A DNA stretch of 64,000 bases from Salinivibrio costicola subsp. costicola ATCC 33508 = LMG 11651 (GTDB taxonomy: Bacteria > Pseudomonadota > Gammaproteobacteria > Enterobacterales > Vibrionaceae). The first letter of the stretch is position 1. Each line of letters opens with the position of its first letter. The translations under genes were made by a program, and so were the position numbers. Under the pieces are notes generated by a model. It made no database searches and was not told the DNA's origin. It worked only from the letters and a program-made list of their open reading frames with translations. The stretch lies in contig AQOF01000006.1 in NCBI GenBank assembly GCA_000565345.1, positions 1 to 64,000 of the forward strand, written 5' to 3'. Shown one piece after another: positions 29,043 to 39,224 of the stretch.

Positions 29043-30122
29043 ATGAAAAAGACTATTCTAGCAATGGCAGTACCAGCTCTGCTGGCTGCTGGCTCAGCAT
29101 CAGCAAGCATCAACCTGTATGACGCAGAAGGCGTTAAAGTAGACGCATCAGGTGCCGCTGAAGTTCAGTACATCCAAGACATCGGTAACAACCAAGACGG
29201 CAAATTGCGCTTGGACGATGGCGATTTCGCTATCAATACTGAAGTAGCGGTTTCAGACAAGCTTTCTGTCATCGGTGCAATGGCATTTGAATTTGAAATG
29301 AATGATGCCAACAGTAACTATAAAGACAATAATGTTGCTGCAGGTGTCAAAACAGGCGAGAACCGCTCGAACGTCAAAACAGGCGGGAACCGCTCGAACG
29401 TCGAAAATGACGAGCTGTACGTTGGTCTAAAAGGCGATTGGGGTCAGTTTACTGCCGGTCGTCAATACTTGCTGATGGATGATTCTGGCATCACTAAAGA
29501 TTACGAGTTGTCAGTAAATAGCTTTGGTGTAGATATCGTACAAGCTGCTCAAGTTGGTAAGTATATTTATGATGATGGCTCTCTCTACGGTGCAGTGACT
29601 TACACTGACTACAGTGACGGTTTTGATGATAACAGCAAACCGAAAAATGCAGAAAATAAAACTCCTGATAGCTACTACGGAGCTGGCGATGACACTCGCA
29701 TCTATGAAGCACGTTTAGGCTATCGTGTTGCCGACGTTGACGCACGTGTTTACTATCAGAAAGCTGATAACGTAGATCGTACTAATGACAAAGAAACTGA
29801 CGCATACAACTTTGAAATTGAGTATGCTGGTATTGAGAATGTCGGTCTAGCAGCATCAGTTGGCCGTGTGTCTAAAGATAATGGTTCTAAAGATGTAGAC
29901 ACTGACTATATGTCAATTGCTGCTGACTACACCATGGGTAAAACCACCTTTGGTATTGGTTACGATAACAAAGACGAAGATGGCAAGTCTGATGTGAATG
30001 GATACTACGCCAACGTGACTTATGCACTGCACAGCAACGCAAAAGTATACGCAGAAGTTGGTGACAGCGACGGTGATTACCAAGACTTTGGCTATGTAGC
30101 AGGTATGGAAGTTAAGTTCTAA
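29043..30122 (+). CDS. OmpU-like outer-membrane porin
   Basis: Trimeric general diffusion porin type, 359 residues. The signal peptide is MKKTILAMAVPALLAAGSAS with cleavage near residue 21. Alternating beta strands follow, with acidic Asp-rich loops (KDNGSKDVDTDYMS) and a final strand ending in GMEVKF with the terminal Phe needed for membrane insertion. The loop GDWGQFTAGRQYLLMDDSG resembles the constriction-loop region of Gram-negative porins. Two copies of a 9-residue unit, VKTGENRSN and VKTGGNRSN, sit at residues 102-119, probably in an exposed loop. An abundant, highly expressed gene is likely, given its long leader and strong terminator. Confidence 0.9.
   Translation: MKKTILAMAVPALLAAGSASASINLYDAEGVKVDASGAAEVQYIQDIGNNQDGKLRLDDGDFAINTEVAVSDKLSVIGAMAFEFEMNDANSNYKDNNVAAGVKTGENRSNVKTGGNRSNVENDELYVGLKGDWGQFTAGRQYLLMDDSGITKDYELSVNSFGVDIVQAAQVGKYIYDDGSLYGAVTYTDYSDGFDDNSKPKNAENKTPDSYYGAGDDTRIYEARLGYRVADVDARVYYQKADNVDRTNDKETDAYNFEIEYAGIENVGLAASVGRVSKDNGSKDVDTDYMSIAADYTMGKTTFGIGYDNKDEDGKSDVNGYYANVTYALHSNAKVYAEVGDSDGDYQDFGYVAGMEVKF
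29346..29399 (+). repeat. 27-bp tandem repeat (2 copies) inside the porin gene
   Basis: Units 29346-29372 and 29373-29399 differ at one base (gag/ggg, Glu to Gly). The length is a multiple of three, so the frame is kept and a 9-residue loop segment is doubled. A third partial copy may begin at GTCGAAAA. This suggests slippage-driven loop length variation. Confidence 0.9.
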
Positions 30123-30162
30123 TTGAGCTTAAACCATTATTGCTACATGTAGCACTGGTTAC

Positions 30163-30188
30163 AAAAGCCGCCTTAGGGCGGCTTTTTT
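30163..30188 (+). terminator. Rho-independent terminator after the porin gene
   Basis: AAAAGCCGCC and GGCGGCTTTT with a short loop, followed by T residues. A separate perfect 14-base palindrome TGCTACATGTAGCA lies just upstream at 30141-30154. Confidence 0.9.
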
Positions 30189-30210
30189 CGTCGTATCGTT
30201 TGGAGTGACA

Positions 30211-30858
30211 ATGAAGAAGTTAACAAAAGCCGCGTGGGTGCTGGGTGCGCTGATGGCATCGAGCGCCATCCATGCAGCGGAAATTACCTCCGCCCGTCAT
30301 ATTGAATTTGTGGTGGTGGATGGCAGCAAAGTCAGTTTTGACAACTGGGCGCCGCAGCAGACCATTGAACTTGCTAATGGCACCCACCAGTTGGTGATGC
30401 GCTTTGATGGCGAGGTGCAACGCGGCAGTAAAGAGGTGATTTTTACCTCGCGCCCGTATTTGTTTGAGCTGGACGTTGATGGCCGCGATGCCACCATTAA
30501 CATTGATACCAATCTAAAAGTGAAAACCCAGGCGACCAGCTATTTTGATGATAACCCACAATGGCAGGCTGAGTTTGATAATGGCGAGGTAATGCCGTTA
30601 GAGGCCGTCGAGCTTAAAGGTGATGGCTTTGGCGCCTACGCCGATATGGAAGCGCTGGTGGCCGAGTACAACCGCGAAAACGGTATTATTATCGACCAAG
30701 GTGAAAGCAAAAACCTTAACGACGTGTTAATCGAGGTCGACGACCAAGGACAAGCCTCTATTAAAGGCGATGCCTTGTCGCAGCTTAAGCTTTGGTACAC
30801 CAAAGCCAGCGACCAAGAGCGTAAAACCTTCCGTCGTTGGATCATTGATCAAGATTAA
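30211..30858 (+). CDS. DUF2057/YccT-family exported protein
   Basis: This 215-residue protein has a signal peptide (KLTKAAWVLGALMASSAIHA, cleaved before AEITSA). The mature domain begins with ITSARHIEFVVVDGSKVSF, then GTHQLVMRFDGEVQRG and EVIFTSRPYLFELDVDGRD, the pattern of the YccT/DUF2057 family. These are periplasmic proteins of poorly known role. The ATG at 30211 is set by GGAG 6 bases before it; TTG 30205 is not needed. It starts 88 bases after the porin stop and has its own terminator at 30925-30952. Confidence 0.85.
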   Translation: MKKLTKAAWVLGALMASSAIHAAEITSARHIEFVVVDGSKVSFDNWAPQQTIELANGTHQLVMRFDGEVQRGSKEVIFTSRPYLFELDVDGRDATINIDTNLKVKTQATSYFDDNPQWQAEFDNGEVMPLEAVELKGDGFGAYADMEALVAEYNRENGIIIDQGESKNLNDVLIEVDDQGQASIKGDALSQLKLWYTKASDQERKTFRRWIIDQD

Positions 30859-30924
30859 GCGCGTGTTCGAGGGAGACGTGGTAGTCAGTATCACCCATTT
30901 GACAGCTTTAAACGGTCAATAAAA

Positions 30925-30955
30925 AACGCGCCCAGCTGATGCTGGGCGCGTTCCG
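30925..30955. terminator. Terminator after the DUF2057 gene
   Basis: AACGCGCCCAGC-TGAT-GCTGGGCGCGTT, a perfect 12-bp stem. The A-run lies on the left and only a weak T-run on the right, so it may act best for the minus-strand dksA-like gene that ends at 30994. Confidence 0.8.
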
Positions 30956-30993
30956 TTTAAGCCACGGTGAGACAAGCGAAAGTCGACCTGGGC

Positions 30994-31377
30994 TTACACC
31001 GATTTACGGGGGCCCGTTGTCGCGCGGCGAGTGGCCGGATCGTGGTGATAATAGTTTGATGCGCGGCACTGCGGACAGCGCTGCTCCGCGGCATCCTTGA
31101 TTAAATCATCGAGTGGAATGTCACTCTCACAATCGGCACACAATCCGTAAATTTCCAAATCCATGGCACACAAAGCCGCATCGACTTTTTCCAGACGTTC
31201 ACCGAGGCAACGAATTGCGCCAGGCAGGCCTTGGCTTTCTTTGATCAGCTCTGTGACAGTCAGGGTGTCACAATGCTTGTCCCAGTCTTCACGCAAACGC
31301 GTGGTTAAGGTAGCGATCAGCTCGGCACGCTCACGAGTGAGCTTACGCCGCAGCTGCGCAAGAGTATTTGTATCCAT
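30994..31377 (-). CDS. DksA/TraR-family zinc-finger protein
   Basis: 127 residues. The first two thirds are charged helices, probably a coiled coil (QLRRKLTRERAELIATLTTR). A C4 zinc finger follows near the C-terminus: CADC, 17 residues, then CPQC (about residues 80-104). DksA-type proteins bind in the RNA polymerase secondary channel. The DxxDxA coiled-coil-tip motif of true DksA is not evident: the region before the finger reads LEKVDAALCAMDLEIYGLC. This is therefore a DksA-like paralogue, not housekeeping DksA. Function unknown. It is convergent with the DUF2057 gene. Confidence 0.82.
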   Translation of the reverse strand: MDTNTLAQLRRKLTRERAELIATLTTRLREDWDKHCDTLTVTELIKESQGLPGAIRCLGERLEKVDAALCAMDLEIYGLCADCESDIPLDDLIKDAAEQRCPQCRASNYYHHDPATRRATTGPRKSV

Positions 31378-31552
31378 GGTCAGTTCGCTTGATTGGCTAA
31401 ATGACGTTTATCATGACCCAATGCACCAAGTTGTTACCCTGATGTAAATCAATAATCGGATTAAAACCTTACAAAACGTCCGTTTTTAGCGGGGCTAAGC
31501 TAGGCTATAGTAGCTGCTCACTGATGTTATGTTGTTGTGAGCGTTGTAACCT

Positions 31553-31672
31553 ATGAATCACGAATTTAAAGAACCTTATAACCTAAAGTATTTTATCGGC
31601 TTTTTGTTGGTCTTACTGATCCCCACCTTACCCGCAAGCCTCACTTGGCTCGGGATTGTATTTGGCGGTTAA
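31553..31672 (+). CDS. Possible 39-residue membrane peptide
   Basis: An open frame of 39 codons from ATG 31553 to TAA at 31670. It encodes a charged N-terminus (NHEFKEPYNLKYF) followed by one hydrophobic segment (IGFLLVLLIPTLPASLTWLG). The ribosome site is weak (GTGAGCG about 12 bases upstream). It lies upstream of ybaN on the same strand. It is a plausible small membrane protein, but it could be chance. Confidence 0.4.
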   Translation: MNHEFKEPYNLKYFIGFLLVLLIPTLPASLTWLGIVFGG

Positions 31673-31795
31673 TTACCGCCTTATTCAATACTGCCTCATT
31701 TTTCCTCAGCTCGCCCTGTACCCATTGCGGCTGGATCACTACACTGGGGTAAGAGGGTCACCCAGGTGACGCGCAGCAATAAGGGCAAGTTGGCT

Positions 31796-32268
31796 ATGCA
31801 GTCAAAAGCGGTGCAGTCAAACGCGCCACAGTCAAAAGCGCGACAAACAACACCCGCGCCGCCAGCTCCATCCGTCGCTTGGCGTTGGGCGTGGTGGAAT
31901 CGGTTTGGGTTGGTTTTGGGTCGCACTCGGTATCCGCCGGGGCGTTTTTGCCTGTGTTACCAACAACCCCGTTTTTGTTGCTCGCAAGCGGCTGTTTTAT
32001 GCGTGGCTCCCCCCGAACCGCCAATTGGCTTCATGCCCATCCAACGTTCGGGCCAATATTGACTGACTGGTATCAACAACGCACCATCAGCCGGCGGGTC
32101 AAAAAGCGGGCAACGGTGATGATCGTGGCCAGTTTCTCATTCTCAATGTACATGGTGCCAGCGCTCTGGTTAAAAGGCATGCTACTACTTTGTCTGATTG
32201 TGCTCTTATGCTGGTTTCTCCGCCTGCCTGAGACGGAATCTGTTGCTGGTACGGCCGAAAATTCATAA
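31796..32268 (+). CDS. ybaN: YbaN/DUF454 family inner-membrane protein, N-terminal frame broken
   Basis: The family core is clear from about 31937: AFLPVLPTTPFLLLASGCF, SPRTANWLHAHPTFGPI, then two C-terminal helices. Just before it, the expected helix GLGWFWVALGI lies in a different frame (31898-31935), and the segment before that (PSVAWRWAWW) in a third. So there appear to be two frame changes of +1, at about 31893-31899 and 31934-31936 (an extra C in atccgcc). The N-terminus carries three QSKA/QSNA-like units from a 15-base repeat and its start is uncertain; ATG 31796 is my choice and ATG 31879 the longest single-frame option. As in E. coli it precedes apt. Confidence 0.7.
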
Positions 32269-32305
32269 CATGGCGGTTTGCGTTTTTTACCGATGAGAAT
32301 TGGCC

Positions 32306-32850
32306 ATGAGCAACGACAACTTGGATGTGATTAAACAAAGCATTCAAACCATTCCTGATTACCCTAAGCCAGGCATCTTATTTCGTGATGTCACCAGCTT
32401 GATGGAAGACCCGACCGCCTACCAGGCTACCATTGATGCCCTGGTAGCAAAGTATCGGGATCAAGGCTTTACCAAGGTGATTGGCACCGAATCGCGCGGC
32501 TTTTTATTTGGCGCGCCCTTGGCCTTAGCGCTGGCATTGCCATTTGTGCCGGTGCGCAAACCAGGCAAATTGCCACGGGCGGTGATCAGCGAAAATTACC
32601 AGCTAGAATACGGTGAAGATACGCTTGAGATCACAGTGATGCCATTGATGACGGTGATAAAGTGCTGGTGATCGATGACTTGCTCGCCACCGGTGGCACC
32701 ATTGAAGCCACGGTCAAATTAGTGCGTCGGTTGGGCGGCACCGTGGAACACGCCGGTTTTGTGATTAGCTTACCGGATATTGGCGGTGAGGAAAAACTGA
32801 CGGCGCTTGGCGTTAGTGTGTACAGTTTGTGCGAGTTTGCCGGCCATTAA
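32306..32850 (+). CDS. apt: Adenine phosphoribosyltransferase, frame broken at about 32632
   Basis: Cytosolic purine salvage enzyme: adenine + PRPP gives AMP + pyrophosphate. The N-terminal [18 protein letters not shown] and [16 protein letters not shown] are typical. The PRPP-binding loop is [16 protein letters not shown] in the second part. The first part goes out of frame after DTLEI at 32632. One more C (atcac to atccac) gives [17 protein letters not shown] and a 181-residue protein, the usual length. ATG 32306 chosen over TTG 32300. It precedes dnaX as in E. coli. Confidence 0.9.
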
Positions 32851-32907
32851 TGGTGAACACGACGCTGGGCCTTGGGTCATTTATCAGCCACTAGGAAGCC
32901 AATTGAC

Positions 32908-35179
32908 ATGAGTTATCAAGTTCTTGCACGCAAATGGCGCCCCCATAACTTTGACGCGGTGGCGGGGCAGAGCCATGTGCTGACGGCGCTCGCCAATGCG
33001 CTCGATCATGACCGCCTGCACCATGCTTACCTGTTCAGTGGAACACGGGGGGTGGGTAAAACCACCATCGCACGTATTTTTGCCAAAGGGTTAAATTGCG
33101 AGCAGGGCGTGTCGTCCTCACCGTGTGGCCAATGCGCCACCTGCCGTGAAATTGATGAAGGGCGTTACGTTGATTTGTTGGAAATTGATGCGGCGTCACG
33201 CACCAAGGTAGAAGATACGCGCGAGCTGCTTGATAACGTCCAGTATAAACCCGCACGCGGACGGTATAAGGTGTACCTGATTGATGAGGTCCACATGCTG
33301 TCGCGGCATAGTTTTAATGCCTTGCTTAAAACGCTGGAAGAGCCACCCGAGTATGTGAAATTTTTGCTGGCGACCACGGATCCGCAAAAGTTGCCGGTGA
33401 CCATTTTGTCGCGCTGCTTGCAGTTTCATTTAAAACATTTTGACGCCAGTCAGATCCAAACCCAGCTCGATTACATTCTTGGCCAAGGAGGGCATTGAAG
33501 CTGAGGCGCGCGCGCTGATGCTACTGTCACGTGCGGCAGAAGGCAGTATGCGCGATGCGCTGAGCTTAACCGATCAAGCGCTTGCGCTCGGTAACGGTCA
33601 GATTAGCACCCGCGCAGTAGCAGAAATGCTAGGGACCTTAAGCAGTGACAATGCGTTGTTGTTACTGGAAGCATTAGTGAATCAAGATGCAGTTGAGCTG
33701 ATGAATGGGCTGGCGCAGATTGCACAAATTGGCGTCGAATGGGATGGGTTGCTTAAAGAGCTCGCAGGCCAGCTTCATCAAATTGCGTTGGCGCAAACAC
33801 TGCCACAAACCCGCGATGATGCAGAGGGTGATCACGCGCGCATACAGGCTTTAGCGTCGCGCTTAACGCCGCAAGATGTACAGCTATGTTACCAAATAGC
33901 GCTGCAGGGGCGACAAGATTTACCCTATGCCCCCGATGGGCGTGCGGGGCTAGAGATGGTATTGCTGCGGATGTTGGCGTTCCAGCCGGTTAAAACGGTG
34001 CCTTATGAGCCGGTGACTATTGCCGTGCCCGAACACGCCCCAACGTCGCAGCCAAGCGCCTCAAGTATGGCGTCAGGCGCCCAGCCCAAAGCGGCGAGCG
34101 AAAACCCTGATCCAACTCAAGCAATTAGCGCATTAAAAGCGCAAGTTGCCGCGTCGGAGCGCCGTGGGCCTGCCTCATCCGAATCATCTATCTCGGCGAC
34201 ACCCTCTGCGCCTGACACTAGGCCGGCCGATCCGATCGCATTTGTGCCTGATCACGCTTCGTCGGCGGCTGATCACGATGACAGCACTCCGATATCGCCT
34301 GCATCGGCTCCCGCGGCAGATACGACGCCAACAACGGACGCGGCTCCAGCTACGGACACGACGCCAGCAACGGACGCATCAGACGTGCCAGCCAGTGAGG
34401 CACCCGCGTCTGCGGCATCGAGTTTGATTCAAGCCCGCAACCAGCTGCGTAGCAGGATGAAGCGACAAACCAGTCAGGCCGAGTCTGGCGCAAAAAAGGC
34501 GAGACAGACACCGGCCAAGAATGATGCATTATCTGTGTTGGATCGCGTTGCGACCGCTGCAGAATCGACATCGCCTGTGTCTGACGCCAACTCAGTCGCG
34601 ACCTCCACTGCAACGCCATCTGAGCCGGTGCCCGCACGGCAACGCGACACATCATTGGCGGCGACGGAGCCTTATCAATGGCGTCCTTCTCAGCCTCAAG
34701 CCAAGGCGCCAGCCACCGCGTCGCCGTTGACGCCAAAGGCGCTCAAACAAGCGCTTGAGCATGAGAAAACGCCAGCAATGCGCGACAAGTTGGTGCAGGA
34801 GACCAACCAACAAGATCCTTGGTGTGCGTTGGCCGATAGCCTTGAGGTCGAGCGGTTGGTGAAACAAATGGCGCTCAATGCCGCTATGGTGCGTGAAGGC
34901 GACCAGGTTCGGCTGACATTAAGGCCTGATCAATCACATCTGAATACCGAAAAAGCGCAGCAACAATTAACGCAGGCCTTGACGACGGCCTTGGGCGCCC
35001 CCATAACCTTGGAGGTACAGCTCGGCACGTCGGGAATCACACCGTTAGAGCGGCGCGAGCAACGCTATCAACAAAAATTAGCGCAGGCGACACACAGCCT
35101 GCATAATGATCCGAATGTCACTTTTATGCTTCAACGTTTTGCGGCGGAGTTAGAAGAAGACAGCATTCGACCAATTTAA
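32908..35179 (+). CDS. dnaX: DNA polymerase III subunits tau/gamma (DnaX), one apparent error at about 33481
   Basis: Clamp-loader ATPase of the replicative polymerase. Walker A is FSGTRGVGKTTIARIF near residue 44, the four-Cys zinc module is at about residues 63-78 (CEQGVSSSPCGQCATC), and Walker B is VYLIDEVHML. The frame breaks near 33481, where an extra G (cttggcc for cttgcc) separates QTQLDYIL from AKEGIEAEARALM. Removing it gives a tau of about 756 residues. A long Ala/Pro/Thr-rich linker (34020-34650) includes a 36-bp repeat, then the C-terminal tau domain. A programmed slippery site at 34492-34498 should also produce the shorter gamma form. Confidence 0.92.
34322..34377 (+). repeat. 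36-bp-period repeat in the dnaX linker
   Basis: ACGACGCCAACAACGGACGC at 34322-34341 recurs with one change at 34358-34377. It encodes repeated Thr/Pro/Asp/Ala stretches in the disordered tau linker and keeps the frame. Confidence 0.75.
34492..34524 (+). promoter_or_regulatory. dnaX programmed -1 frameshift site (A AAA AAG) with TGA in the new frame
   Basis: The heptamer A-AAA-AAG at 34492-34498 is in the right phase (gcA AAA AAG gcg), identical to the E. coli dnaX slip site. After a -1 slip the ribosome would read GGC GAG ACA GAC ACC GGC CAA GAA and stop at TGA 34522-34524. This would make a gamma protein of about 538 residues. I see no strong upstream Shine-Dalgarno-like stimulator and no clear downstream stem. 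Confidence 0.75.
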
Positions 35180-35203
35180 GACACCTAACCAAGAGAGAGA
35201 ATT

Positions 35204-35533
35204 ATGTTTGGTAAAGGCGGAATGGGCAACATGATGAAGCAGGCGCAGCAAATGCAAGAGCGCATGCAAAAAGTACAAGAAGAAATTGCCAGCATGGAAG
35301 TGACAGGCGAAGCGGGCGCAGGCATGGTGAAAGTGACCATGACAGGCAGCCATAGCATCCGTCGTGTCGACATCGATGATAGCTTGATGGAAGATGACAA
35401 AGACATGCTGGAAGACTTGATTGCAGCCGCATTCAACGATGCTGCACGTCGTGTTGAAGAGCAACAGAAAGAAAAAATGGCAGACGTGACAGGCGGTATG
35501 CAGTTACCACCGGGCATGAAAATGCCGTTTTAA
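35204..35533 (+). CDS. ybaB: YbaB/EbfC nucleoid-associated protein
   Basis: A 109-residue small DNA-binding dimer. The N-terminal Met/Gln-rich helix [20 protein letters not shown] is followed by [19 protein letters not shown] and the C-terminal helix [19 protein letters not shown], the typical YbaB pattern. The ATG has AGAGAGA 6-8 bases upstream. It lies 24 bases after dnaX and 3 bases before recR, the conserved dnaX-ybaB-recR operon. Confidence 0.95.
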   Translation: MFGKGGMGNMMKQAQQMQERMQKVQEEIASMEVTGEAGAGMVKVTMTGSHSIRRVDIDDSLMEDDKDMLEDLIAAAFNDAARRVEEQQKEKMADVTGGMQLPPGMKMPF

Positions 35534-35536
35534 TCT

Positions 35537-36145
35537 ATGCGCACCAGCCAGTTACTTGAACAGCTGATGGACTCGCTGCGTTGTTTACCTGGGGTGGGTC
35601 CCAAGTCGGCGCAGCGAATGGCGTATCATCTTTTGCAACGTAATCGCCAAGGGGGGCTTGCCCTGGCGCAGTCACTGAGCACGGCAATGACCGACATTGG
35701 CCACTGCAGCCAGTGCCGGACATTTACAGAGCAAGACGTGTGTGCCATTTGTGATAACCCGAAACGACAAGCAACCGGACTGATTTGTGTGGTTGAAAGC
35801 CCGGCCGATATTGCCGCCGTTGAAGCGACCGGCCAATATGCCGGGCGCTATTTTGTCTTAATGGGGCACTTGTCGCCATTAGATGGGATTGGGCCGGCAG
35901 ATATCGGTTTAGACGTTTTGGAAAAGCGCTTGCAAAGTGAACCGATTGAAGAGCTTATTCTGGCGACCAATCCCACGGTAGAAGGGGAAGCCACGGCGCA
36001 GTACATCGCCGAGCTTTGCCAAGAACACCAAGTGGGCGCGAGCCGTATCGCCCATGGTGTCCCCATGGGTGGTGAGCTTGAATTGGTGGATGGCACCACG
36101 CTGTCGCACTCCATTATTGGCCGTCAACAGCTTAAATATCGCTAA
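35537..36145 (+). CDS. recR: Recombination mediator RecR
   Basis: This 202-residue protein works with RecF and RecO to load RecA on gapped DNA. The N-terminal helix-hairpin-helix includes [20 protein letters not shown]. The C4 zinc finger is [16 protein letters not shown] at about residues 57-72. The Toprim domain begins at [18 protein letters not shown] and contains [13 protein letters not shown]. The C-terminal Walker-like region has [16 protein letters not shown]. The gene is intact. It starts 3 bases after ybaB, indicating translational coupling, and a terminator follows. Confidence 0.96.
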   Translation: MRTSQLLEQLMDSLRCLPGVGPKSAQRMAYHLLQRNRQGGLALAQSLSTAMTDIGHCSQCRTFTEQDVCAICDNPKRQATGLICVVESPADIAAVEATGQYAGRYFVLMGHLSPLDGIGPADIGLDVLEKRLQSEPIEELILATNPTVEGEATAQYIAELCQEHQVGASRIAHGVPMGGELELVDGTTLSHSIIGRQQLKYR

Positions 36146-36190
36146 CGGTTTATTTTTCGCTAACGGCGTCAATATCGCTAACCGCTTATC

Positions 36191-36222
36191 AAGCCTAACC
36201 GCCCGGTTAGGCTTTCTTTTTC
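36191..36222 (+). terminator. Rho-independent terminator after recR
   Basis: AAGCCTAACCG-CC-CGGTTAGGCTT followed by a T-rich tract closes the apt-dnaX-ybaB-recR unit. Three CGCTAACGG-like units precede it at 36137-36185. Confidence 0.85.
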
Positions 36223-36251
36223 TCAACTGATGTTTATTTGACCAGTCACAC

Positions 36252-36280
36252 CTTGAAAGCGACTGATGTGGCCCTTATAT
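36252..36280 (+). promoter_or_regulatory. Sigma-32 (RpoH) heat-shock promoter for htpG
   Basis: CTTGAAA at 36252-36258 is a perfect sigma-32 -35 box. After 13 bases comes CCCTTATAT, close to the -10 consensus CCCCATnT. It lies 85 bases before htpG, and htpG is a known RpoH target. Confidence 0.8.
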
Positions 36281-36364
36281 CCTGGGGTACTGAATATGAA
36301 TTCTTCGTGACGTGGGTCGATTACCCACTCAGCCTTTAAACATCATAGTGTTAGGTAGATTGAC

Positions 36365-38261
36365 ATGAGCGTGAAAACCCCAGAAAAACACCAGTTTGGT
36401 TCAGATACCTCCAAATTGCTGCAGTTGATGATCCATTCTCTCTACTCAAACAAAGAGATCTTTCTTCGAGAGCTGGTCTCAAACGCGTCGGACGCCGCGG
36501 ATAAGCTGCGCTTTAAAGCGCTATCAGCGCCTGAGCTGTATGAAAACGACGGTGATCTGCGTGTTCGTCTGTCTTTTGATAGCGAAGCCGGCACACTCAC
36601 CGTGTCTGACAACGGCATCGGCATGAGCCGTGACGATGTTATTGCCAATCTCGGCACCATCGCCAAATCAGGCACCGAAGAGTTTTTAAAACAACTGAAC
36701 GAAGACCAAAGCAAAGATTCCAACTTGATTGGCCAGTTCGGAGTCGGTTTTTACTCCGCCTTTATTGTCGCGGATAAAGTGACGGTACGTACCCGTGCTG
36801 CAGGGCTTGGGGATGACGAAGCGGTGCAATGGGAATCAACCGGTGAAGGTGAATATACACTTGAGCCTGTTAGTAAAGCGGAACGTGGCACCGATATTAC
36901 GCTGTACCTCAAAGACGATGAGAAAGCGTTCCTTAACGACTGGCGCCTGCGTGAAGTGATCGGTAAATATTCGGATCACATCGGTATTCCGGTTGAAATG
37001 TGGACACAAGAGAAAGACGAGGAAGGCAACGAGACTGGCGAAGGCAAATGGGAGCAAGTGAACAAAGCGCAAGCGCTATGGACCCGTGCCAAGTCCGATA
37101 TCTCTGCTGAAGAATATAAAGAATTCTATAAGCATGTTTCGCATGATTTTGCAGAGCCGCTAACCTGGAGCCATAACCGGGTTGAAGGTAAAAATGATTA
37201 CACCAGTTTGTTGTATATCCCCTCTAAGGCGCCGTGGGATCTTTACAACCGCGAGCACAAACATGGACTGAAACTCTATGTACAGCGCGTGTTCATCATG
37301 GATGATGCGTCACAATTTATGCCAAGCTACTTGCGCTTTGTACGTGGTTTGATTGATTCTAACGATTTGCCGCTCAACGTGTCGCGCGAGATCTTACAAG
37401 ATAACAAGATCACCCAATCGCTACGGGGGGCGTGCACCAAGCGTGTTCTGTCGATGCTAGAAAAACTGGCCAAAAATGATGCCGACAAGTATCAAACATT
37501 TTGGCGTGAGTTTGGCTTGGTGATGAAAGAAGGCCCAGCGGAAGATTTCAGCAATAAAGAAAAAATTGCTGGCTTGCTGCGTTTTGCTTCAACCCAAGAA
37601 GACAGCGCTGAGCAAACCGTGTCGTTGGCCGACTATGTGTCGCGCATGAAAGAAGAGCAAGACAAGATCTACTACATCACGGCAGATAGCTATAACGCCG
37701 CGAAACACAGCCCACACTTGGAGCAGTTTAAAGCCAAAGGCATTGAAGTGATCTTGATGTACGATCGCATCGATGAATGGCTGATGAGCTACCTGACCGA
37801 GTTCGATGGCAAATCGTTCCAAGCGATCACCAAAGCGGATCTCGACCTCAGCCAATTCGACGATGAAGAGGCAAAAGCAGAGCGCGAAGAAACCGAAAAA
37901 GCGTTTGAATCTGTGGTTGAGCGGGTGAAATCTCACCTGGGTGAGCGGGTGAAAGATGTGCGCACCACGTTTAAGCTTTCAGACACCCCAGCTGTGGTTG
38001 TGACTGATCAGTTTGAAATGGGCACACAAATGGCGAAGTTGCTAGAAGCCGCTGGTCAGCAAGCGCCTGATGTGAAATACATTTTTGAGCTAAACCCAGA
38101 GCATGATCTCATCAAGCGCATGGCGGAATGAAAGCGACGAGCAAAAATTTGGTACTTGGGTAGAAATGTTGCTCGGCCAAGCGATGTTGGCAGAGAAGGG
38201 CAGCATGGATGATCCGTCAGAGTTCTTGGCGTCGGTCAATCAACTTCTGACCAAGGTATAA
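36365..38261 (+). CDS. htpG: Hsp90-family chaperone HtpG, frame broken at about 38127
   Basis: ATP-dependent cytosolic chaperone. The GHKL ATPase domain shows [15 protein letters not shown] (about residues 33-47), [13 protein letters not shown] and [13 protein letters not shown]. The middle domain has the catalytic-loop Arg region [14 protein letters not shown]. The open frame stops at 38131 after KRMAE. An extra A at 38127-38128 (gcggaatgaa for gcggatgaa) would explain this. In the next frame [20 protein letters not shown] and the C-terminal dimer helix run to TAA at 38259-38261, giving about 631 residues. So the true C-terminus is present. A sigma-32-like promoter precedes it. Confidence 0.92.
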
Positions 38262-38303
38262 TCGACACAGGGCGAGTCAATCAACATACGCAGTGACGAA
38301 CGA

Positions 38304-38328
38304 CAAGCCCGGCCGGATGCCGGGCTTG
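38304..38328. terminator. Hairpin after htpG
   Basis: CAAGCCCGGC-CGGAT-GCCGGGCTTG is a perfect 10-bp stem but lacks a T-run, so it is a weak terminator or a 3'-end-stabilising hairpin between htpG and adk. Confidence 0.6.
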
Positions 38329-38395
38329 ATAGCGTTTGGCTAAGCGTGTATGTTTCGGGTCTTTGCGGCGATAGACGCAGTTTAACGAAACCTAA

Positions 38396-39061
<666 letters not shown>

Positions 39062-39120
39062 TCAGCGCCACGCCCGATGCGGTGTAACCCTATGACGTCA
39101 TCGGTATGACGGATAGCAGA

Positions 39121-39156
39121 AACCGGAGCAGACGATTAGTCGCTCCGGTTTTTTTA
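39121..39156 (+). terminator. Rho-independent terminator after adk
   Basis: AACCGGAGC and GCTCCGGTT, with inner GAC/GTC, form a hairpin followed by seven T residues. Confidence 0.88.
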
Positions 39157-39224
39157 TGGCAAGCTGCATGTCACTCATTACTATTATTCGCTCTTTGACT
39201 GAGCCGATGCCAAGGACAACCATC

